The notes under the pieces: generated by a model
Seen by the model: only the letters and a program-made list of their open reading frames with translations
Told to the model about the DNA's origin: nothing
The model's database searches: none
Part shown: positions 59,633 to 64,000 of the stretch, in pieces
Numbering within the stretch: position 1 is the stretch's first letter
How the letters are laid out: every line of letters starts with the position of its first letter
Assembly: GCF_000026365.1 (NCBI RefSeq)
Contig: NC_012996.1
Coordinates: 248,001 to 312,000, forward strand
Source: Zygosaccharomyces rouxii
Lineage: Eukaryota; Ascomycota; Saccharomycetes; Saccharomycetales; Saccharomycetaceae
DNA: 64,000 bases
Direction of reading: 5' to 3'
Program-made: the position numbers and the translations under genes

Positions 59633-60889
59633 TCAAGTATGACGCTTTTTCTTGGTAGCTTCCGCTACAAGTTGTTCGAAGATTTGAGCTTCTTCTTGTT
59701 CCACCTTTGTTCTATAGGTCCTTTGGAAAACCTTTCCGAGTAAGATTAATGCCTCCGCCCTCCTGTCCCTAGTCAATTTATCGTAGCTTTCATCTTCCAA
59801 TACTCGGTCACACACTGTCCTTAAAGTGGACATGATTTCGTACTTCGAGCCGTACCAGGCCGCGGATAGCACTTTTCCCATGAGAATTTCTTCCTGGTGA
59901 GCTACTTCTTCAGGTGTAGGTTTAGAGATTTCATTTCCTTGTTTATCATGTTGTGGTGTAGTAGATTCACTTGCTTCTTTCATACTTTCTAATTCTTTCA
60001 TACTGCTCTGTGCATCGATAGCTGCTGATACCGTTCGTAATGTATCCATAAACACACCACCACGAGCTTTCATTGATTGAAACATACCACCTAATCCAAA
60101 CGCTTTATGAGAAGCTAAATATATCTTAGCTCTTTCCACATAGACGCTACCTATCGTGTGTAAAATATCAAGACCAAATGATTCCATCTTTAACAAGTTG
60201 GCTTCTTCTTCAAACTTTCTTTCAAAGGATCTTTTACAATCGTTATCATAGGCACTTTCCGTTAGAATGGACAATCTGTCTATCAGTATTTTAACCAGTT
60301 TTTCATTATTTTTCTCTTTTTCTGCCTTTAACTCTTCTTCAAATTCTGCTAATTTTGATTTTTTGGCAGTATCCTTCGGTTGATTTTGTTCATCATAAAC
60401 TGTCAAATGGCTCATATCTTTATTCAATTGATCTATATTGTCACCCTTTTGCTTAATTTCCTCTTCCTTCTCTTTCTGTTTCTTCTTCTCATCCTCCTTC
60501 TTCTCCTTTTCCTTCTCTTTCTCTGCTTCTTCCTCTGCGTGTAATTCCTCTTGCTTCTGTAAATTCTTCAAAAGTGTCAATTCCCCAATATATGCTGCAA
60601 ATGCTTCACCACCAAATATTACTGAAAACTGTTCCGCCGCATCTTCAAATCCTCCTTTAGGTATAGCTTTCTCTTTCCCAGATTTATCATAATTTGCACG
60701 TAAGTCTTTATTACTTAAAACCTGGTATGCTTCTGATATTGATTGAAATCTTTCTGTAGCTGCAGGGTCATCACGATTCTTATCAGGATGCTCTAATATC
60801 GATTTCTTCCTATATGCTTTCTTAATTTCCACATCAGTGGCAGTAACTTCAACGCCTAACAGATCGTAGTACTCTGTATCAACAACCAT
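59633..60889 (-). CDS. DJP1: Type III J-domain chaperone Djp1
   Basis: A 418-residue protein (S. cerevisiae Djp1 432). The J domain comprises residues 1-70, with the HPD motif at 34-36 (ILEHPDKN), followed by GGFEDAAEQFSVIFGG. A lysine/glutamate-rich linker occupies about residues 115-195. The C-terminal part (LLKMESFGLDILHTIG, MKARGGVFMDTLRTVSAA, ending EQEEAQIFEQLVAEATKKKR) is highly similar to S. cerevisiae Djp1 (YIR004W) and separates it from Caj1. Djp1 is cytosolic and helps peroxisomal matrix protein import and delivery of mitochondrial precursors. Its neighbour AIM21 (YIR003W) is the same as in S. cerevisiae. Confidence 0.96.
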   Translation of the reverse strand: MVVDTEYYDLLGVEVTATDVEIKKAYRKKSILEHPDKNRDDPAATERFQSISEAYQVLSNKDLRANYDKSGKEKAIPKGGFEDAAEQFSVIFGGEAFAAYIGELTLLKNLQKQEELHAEEEAEKEKEKEKKEDEKKKQKEKEEEIKQKGDNIDQLNKDMSHLTVYDEQNQPKDTAKKSKLAEFEEELKAEKEKNNEKLVKILIDRLSILTESAYDNDCKRSFERKFEEEANLLKMESFGLDILHTIGSVYVERAKIYLASHKAFGLGGMFQSMKARGGVFMDTLRTVSAAIDAQSSMKELESMKEASESTTPQHDKQGNEISKPTPEEVAHQEEILMGKVLSAAWYGSKYEIMSTLRTVCDRVLEDESYDKLTRDRRAEALILLGKVFQRTYRTKVEQEEAQIFEQLVAEATKKKRHT

Positions 60890-61116
60890 AGTTGGTTAGA
60901 CCGTATCAATTCTTCAGCGGCCTAAATAAAGGTCTTAATGGTTAGCTGTTAGTAGCGATAATATCTTAGTCTTCAATACCCTTCGACATTGATTTTTTGT
61001 TCCCCAGCCTGAAGGAAAAGCGATCATTAGGAATATATCGTTTTGCACGTCATACACACACAGTATGTAGTTATTAAAGTAATAATATTCATAGAATTGT
61101 TGACTGAAGCCTCAGA

Positions 61117-64000
61117 TTATTCTTCCTTGTCCTCCTGCTTCAACTCTTGTTTCAATTTCTCAGCCAGATCTGAATCTTTGGTGAACTGATTGAGTTCAGA
61201 ATCAGAGTGTTCGAGTTGAGATTGGCCTGTGTCCTTCACGGCAGACAAAAGATCAACATTACTGCTCTCTTTAGAATTATTCTCTGTACCAAATGCGAAA
61301 GTAGTCTCAGGCACTGGTTCAGTGGCTTCAGGAAATTTTTTAGGAAAATCAAGGCTCTTCTCATACTCTAATTGCTCCTCTGGCAGTGCAGGTTTAGAAG
61401 GTTTCTCAGATTCTTCGGTATGTTTCTTGGGCCTTTCCAGGATCGATGGCTCTTCTGCATGCTTATGTTCTTGTTTCTCATGTTTAGCAGGTCTCTCAGA
61501 CACCAAAGGTTCACTGTTTTTGGCAGGCTCATCGCTTTTCAAAGATTCTGAAGTTAAGGGCCTTTCTGGTACCAAAGGATGTTTCTCCTCTTGATTTTTC
61601 GAAGATCTTTCCAGGATTGATGGCTCTTCTGCAAGCTCGTGTTCTTTTTCATCATGTTTAACAGGTCTCTCAGACACCAAAGGTTCACTGTTTTGGGCAA
61701 GTTCATCGCTTCTCGCAGATTCCGAAGTTAAGGGCCTTTCTGGTACCAAAGGATGTTTCTTCTCTTGATTTTTCGAAGGTCGTTCGGGCACCAAGGGTTT
61801 TTCAGTCTGGTTTTTAGATTCTTGGGATTCTTCAAGACTTGATGGGTTCCCACTGGTTTTCGATTCTTCTAGCTTTTCTTCGATTATTCTTGTATCCTCC
61901 TTAGGCGATGTTAAAATGTCATCAGTACCATGTGAATTGTCATCATGGTCCTTGGCTTTTGTAGTCTCCTCAAGGGGTCTTACAGCCTTATCGTTATCCA
62001 GATCAAAATGAGTAGGATTTGTAACATCCACAGCCTTTTCATTTCCAGATTCAGTAGGTTTCTTGGAAAGACTTGGTGGTCTTTCAGGAACAGCTGGTTC
62101 TTCCTTCTTATGTACCACAGTTTTCCACGTTTTGAAAATCTCAATCTCATTGGTTTTACTTTCACTATTGACCTTCTCGACAGATGCCACATTGGATGGC
62201 AACTTACGACCACGAGGACCTCTGGCTCTCGAAGAGCGTACATTAGAAACGGAAGGTGGTGTGGCTTGATTCTCTTTCTTCTCTTCTGGTCCAGGAGTAG
62301 AAGCAGCCGGGTCCAATTTTTTGGCAAACGATTGCGGTAGACCGCCCATCGGTGACATACCAGGCAAAGCGAAAAGACCATTCAAATTGTTAGCAAACTT
62401 GGATCTCTCAGCATTAATTGGTTGTCTAGCTGGTCTCTGGGGAAGAGATGGTTGGGAGGATTCGGAAGAATCAGCTCCATTCTTGCTATCTTTGGGTGCC
62501 TCATTCACTGGTTCAGGTCCCTTACGATGTGAACCTTGCATTTCCTCCATCTGTTGCTTCCTTAACATTTCCTGGAAAGCTACAATTCTTGAGGAAGGTT
62601 TCTTGGGTACAGGGGGGGCTTTTTTCTTTACAGGTTCTTTAGCAGATTCCTCGGACTTCTTTTCTTGATGTTTTATATCAGAATCACGCTTATTTTCATT
62701 AATGTCTGACGTTGACAACTTGGAATTATTATCCTCGATTCCTGGTTTTTCTTGTAGCTTTTCAGAATTCACAGGGGATTCGATAGACGCTTGTTTTGAC
62801 ACGTTGGAGGAGGTAGTCTTCCAGTCTTCAGAATACGGCTGTTCAGCTTCGGGCTTTGAAGAAAGCTCTGGGGTTTTTTCAGCAAAGCCTGGTTCGTCAA
62901 ATGTTGAGTTCCTTTCATTAAATTCTGGTTTTCTATCTGGTACGGATGGGAATTCAGGCTTGCTTTCAACACTTATTCTCTTCTCTGATTCCAGCGAAGA
63001 AGCAGTGGATTCCTTCTTCAAGGGTTCAGTGGAGGACTTCTTCTCTTCAGACTCTGTTGTCCTCTCTGGCACAGTTGTGGAATCATTGGAGGGTTCCTTT
63101 TTCAGGGTTTCTAGTTCTTTTTCAGATTGTGCATTAATGCCAGTAGATAACTCTTTCTCCAGTGCTTCGGGCCTTTTCTCAGGTAATACCAAAGATTCAG
63201 AAGTCGAATTTTTTTCAACTGGTTCAGGTCTTTCTTCTGATGCAACTGAAAGTTCAGCGGAAGGTTTTTTTCCAATGGGTTCGGGATTCTTTTGTGAGAG
63301 GGATGATTCATTCGATAGTTTCTTTTCTAAAGAATTAGGTTTTTCTTCTGGCAGGAATGAAAACTCGCTAGGTTCCTTTTCAAAAGGTTCTGGTTTCTTT
63401 TCCAAAGGTGCAGTAAATTCATCTGGCAATTCCTTTTTTAAGTGCTCTGGCCTCTTTGCAGGCACTGATGGAAATTCAGTCGAAGCTTCCTTTTTTATAG
63501 ATTCTAGCTTGTTTTCTGGAGCAGTTAGAGGTTCGTTTACCTTCTCTTCCAAAGATTCTGGTTTCTGTTCTAGGGAAGCTAGAGGTTCGCTTACCTTTCT
63601 TTCCAAGAATTCTGGTTTCTGTTCTAGGGAAGCTAGAGGTTCGCTCACCTTCTCTTCCAAAGATTCTGGTCTCTTTCCTGGCACAACTGGTGGCTCACCC
63701 AATTTGTTCTCTAAAGATTCAGGTCTTTTCTCTGCCACCACAGGGGTTTCAATTGATCTTCTTCCAATTGGTCTAGGTCTTCTTTCAGGAATTTTTGGTA
63801 TTTCGACATCTGATTTCGATTCTGTATCCGTTGGTGATTGCGATCTCTTGGGTCTTTCTGGAATACCAGGAATTTTTGGTATTTCGACGTTTGACTTTGA
63901 TTCCGTATCTGTTGGTGATTGAGATCTCCTGGGTCTTTCTGGAATACGAGGAATTTCCGGTTCTTCTTTTGTTTCATTCCTTATACCAAAATCTTCATCC
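61117..64000 (-). CDS. AIM21: Actin-patch protein Aim21 (N terminus beyond right edge)
   Basis: The frame stays open from its stop at 61117 to the right edge, with about 960 residues visible and the start not in the window. It is already longer than S. cerevisiae Aim21 (679). Conserved anchors are KKKAPPVPKKPSSRIVAFQ, then EMLRKQQ, FANNLNGLFALPGM, RGPRGRKLPSNVASVEKV, and EIFKTWKTVV. The flanks are repetitive: many IPERPRR and EKKPE-type units N-terminally and LVPERPLTSES units C-terminally. The Pro-rich PxxP runs suit SH3 partners. Aim21 with Tda2 limits barbed-end actin assembly at endocytic patches. Neighbour DJP1 matches YIR004W-YIR003W. The N-terminal part is read up to the window edge (IPRIPERPRR near 63,930). 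Confidence 0.93.
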   Translation of the reverse strand, partial: DEDFGIRNETKEEPEIPRIPERPRRSQSPTDTESKSNVEIPKIPGIPERPKRSQSPTDTESKSDVEIPKIPERRPRPIGRRSIETPVVAEKRPESLENKLGEPPVVPGKRPESLEEKVSEPLASLEQKPEFLERKVSEPLASLEQKPESLEEKVNEPLTAPENKLESIKKEASTEFPSVPAKRPEHLKKELPDEFTAPLEKKPEPFEKEPSEFSFLPEEKPNSLEKKLSNESSLSQKNPEPIGKKPSAELSVASEERPEPVEKNSTSESLVLPEKRPEALEKELSTGINAQSEKELETLKKEPSNDSTTVPERTTESEEKKSSTEPLKKESTASSLESEKRISVESKPEFPSVPDRKPEFNERNSTFDEPGFAEKTPELSSKPEAEQPYSEDWKTTSSNVSKQASIESPVNSEKLQEKPGIEDNNSKLSTSDINENKRDSDIKHQEKKSEESAKEPVKKKAPPVPKKPSSRIVAFQEMLRKQQMEEMQGSHRKGPEPVNEAPKDSKNGADSSESSQPSLPQRPARQPINAERSKFANNLNGLFALPGMSPMGGLPQSFAKKLDPAASTPGPEEKKENQATPPSVSNVRSSRARGPRGRKLPSNVASVEKVNSESKTNEIEIFKTWKTVVHKKEEPAVPERPPSLSKKPTESGNEKAVDVTNPTHFDLDNDKAVRPLEETTKAKDHDDNSHGTDDILTSPKEDTRIIEEKLEESKTSGNPSSLEESQESKNQTEKPLVPERPSKNQEKKHPLVPERPLTSESARSDELAQNSEPLVSERPVKHDEKEHELAEEPSILERSSKNQEEKHPLVPERPLTSESLKSDEPAKNSEPLVSERPAKHEKQEHKHAEEPSILERPKKHTEESEKPSKPALPEEQLEYEKSLDFPKKFPEATEPVPETTFAFGTENNSKESSNVDLLSAVKDTGQSQLEHSDSELNQFTKDSDLAEKLKQELKQEDKEE
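61501..61848 (-). repeat. 174-bp direct duplication in AIM21
   Basis: Near-identical segments begin at 61501 and 61675, a 174-base (58-codon) period. They encode two copies of a block with EPLVSERP, LVPERPLTSES and SILER motifs. The frame is preserved. Few substitutions separate the copies. Confidence 0.85.
63530..63720 (-). repeat. 54-bp repeats in AIM21 coding LASLEQKPE units
   Basis: Segments starting at 63555 and 63609 are almost identical over about 50 bases (54-base, 18-codon period), part of a longer run of related [R/K]PE-LE-K units extending to about 63000. Recent in-frame expansion is likely. Confidence 0.8.

Noticed and set aside
62702..63922. Long open frame on the + strand (406 codons)
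   Set aside because: It is the antisense shadow of the repetitive AIM21 coding region, where Ser/Glu-rich repeats avoid stops on the other strand. AIM21 has clear conserved anchors.

Overview
The window is nuclear DNA of a budding yeast (Saccharomycetaceae). The genes are dense and almost all lack introns. The one clear intron, in SEC14, has GTATGT and TACTAAC signals, and there are three tRNA genes with T-run terminators. The proteins read as close homologues of Saccharomyces cerevisiae proteins. Gene order interleaves pairs of S. cerevisiae regions that arose by whole-genome duplication: YMR088C-YMR076C with YKL106W-YKL092C, and YPL183C-YPL180W with YGL095C-YGL094C. A single unduplicated copy of that order means a lineage that did not undergo the duplication. 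My best guess is the Zygosaccharomyces/Torulaspora group; the species cannot be fixed from this sequence alone.

Layout: (1) 1-19,064: VBA1 (cut by the left edge), the macro-domain gene YMR087W, AAT1, SEG1/SEG2, GFA1, APE1, HSL1 and ADH3. (2) 19,065-26,854, a more accessory stretch: a 10-bp minisatellite upstream of ADH3, a frame-broken secreted repeat protein, a second divergent mitochondrial-type ADH, tRNA-Glu, a PPZ-type phosphatase and a bacterial-type arylsulfatase. (3) 27,243-43,534: CTI6, VPS45, TCO89, PAN2, RTT10, RTC6, IRC19 and YLL032C. (4) 43,535-44,924: tRNA-Val, tRNA-Lys with a short intron, and decayed tRNA fragments. (5) 44,925-64,000: YJU3, a short ISF1/MBR1-like gene, a 1.5-kb gene-free stretch with a three-copy repeat, NAM7/UPF1, BUD2, SEC14, CTF18, VPS20, DJP1 and AIM21 (cut by the right edge).

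Most genes are unlinked housekeeping functions, with no operon logic. A few neighbours do fit together. Two ADH paralogues flank the broken secreted gene. The sulfatase promoter carries Cbf1 and Met31/32-type sites expected of sulfur-starvation control. The APE1-HSL1 divergent promoter carries three SCB (CACGAAA) elements expected of G1/S expression of HSL1.

The best leads are: the secreted repeat gene, whose two 3' repeats differ only at silent sites although its frame is broken; the second ADH, which has lost both tryptophans that narrow the yeast ADH substrate pocket; the Cys-type sulfatase in a yeast; the repeat cluster upstream of NAM7; and a tRNA-Lys intron that ends in a copy of the acceptor strand. 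Several reading frames can be extended upstream from a TTG or GTG codon. Starts here were reset to ATG, as expected for a yeast nuclear gene.
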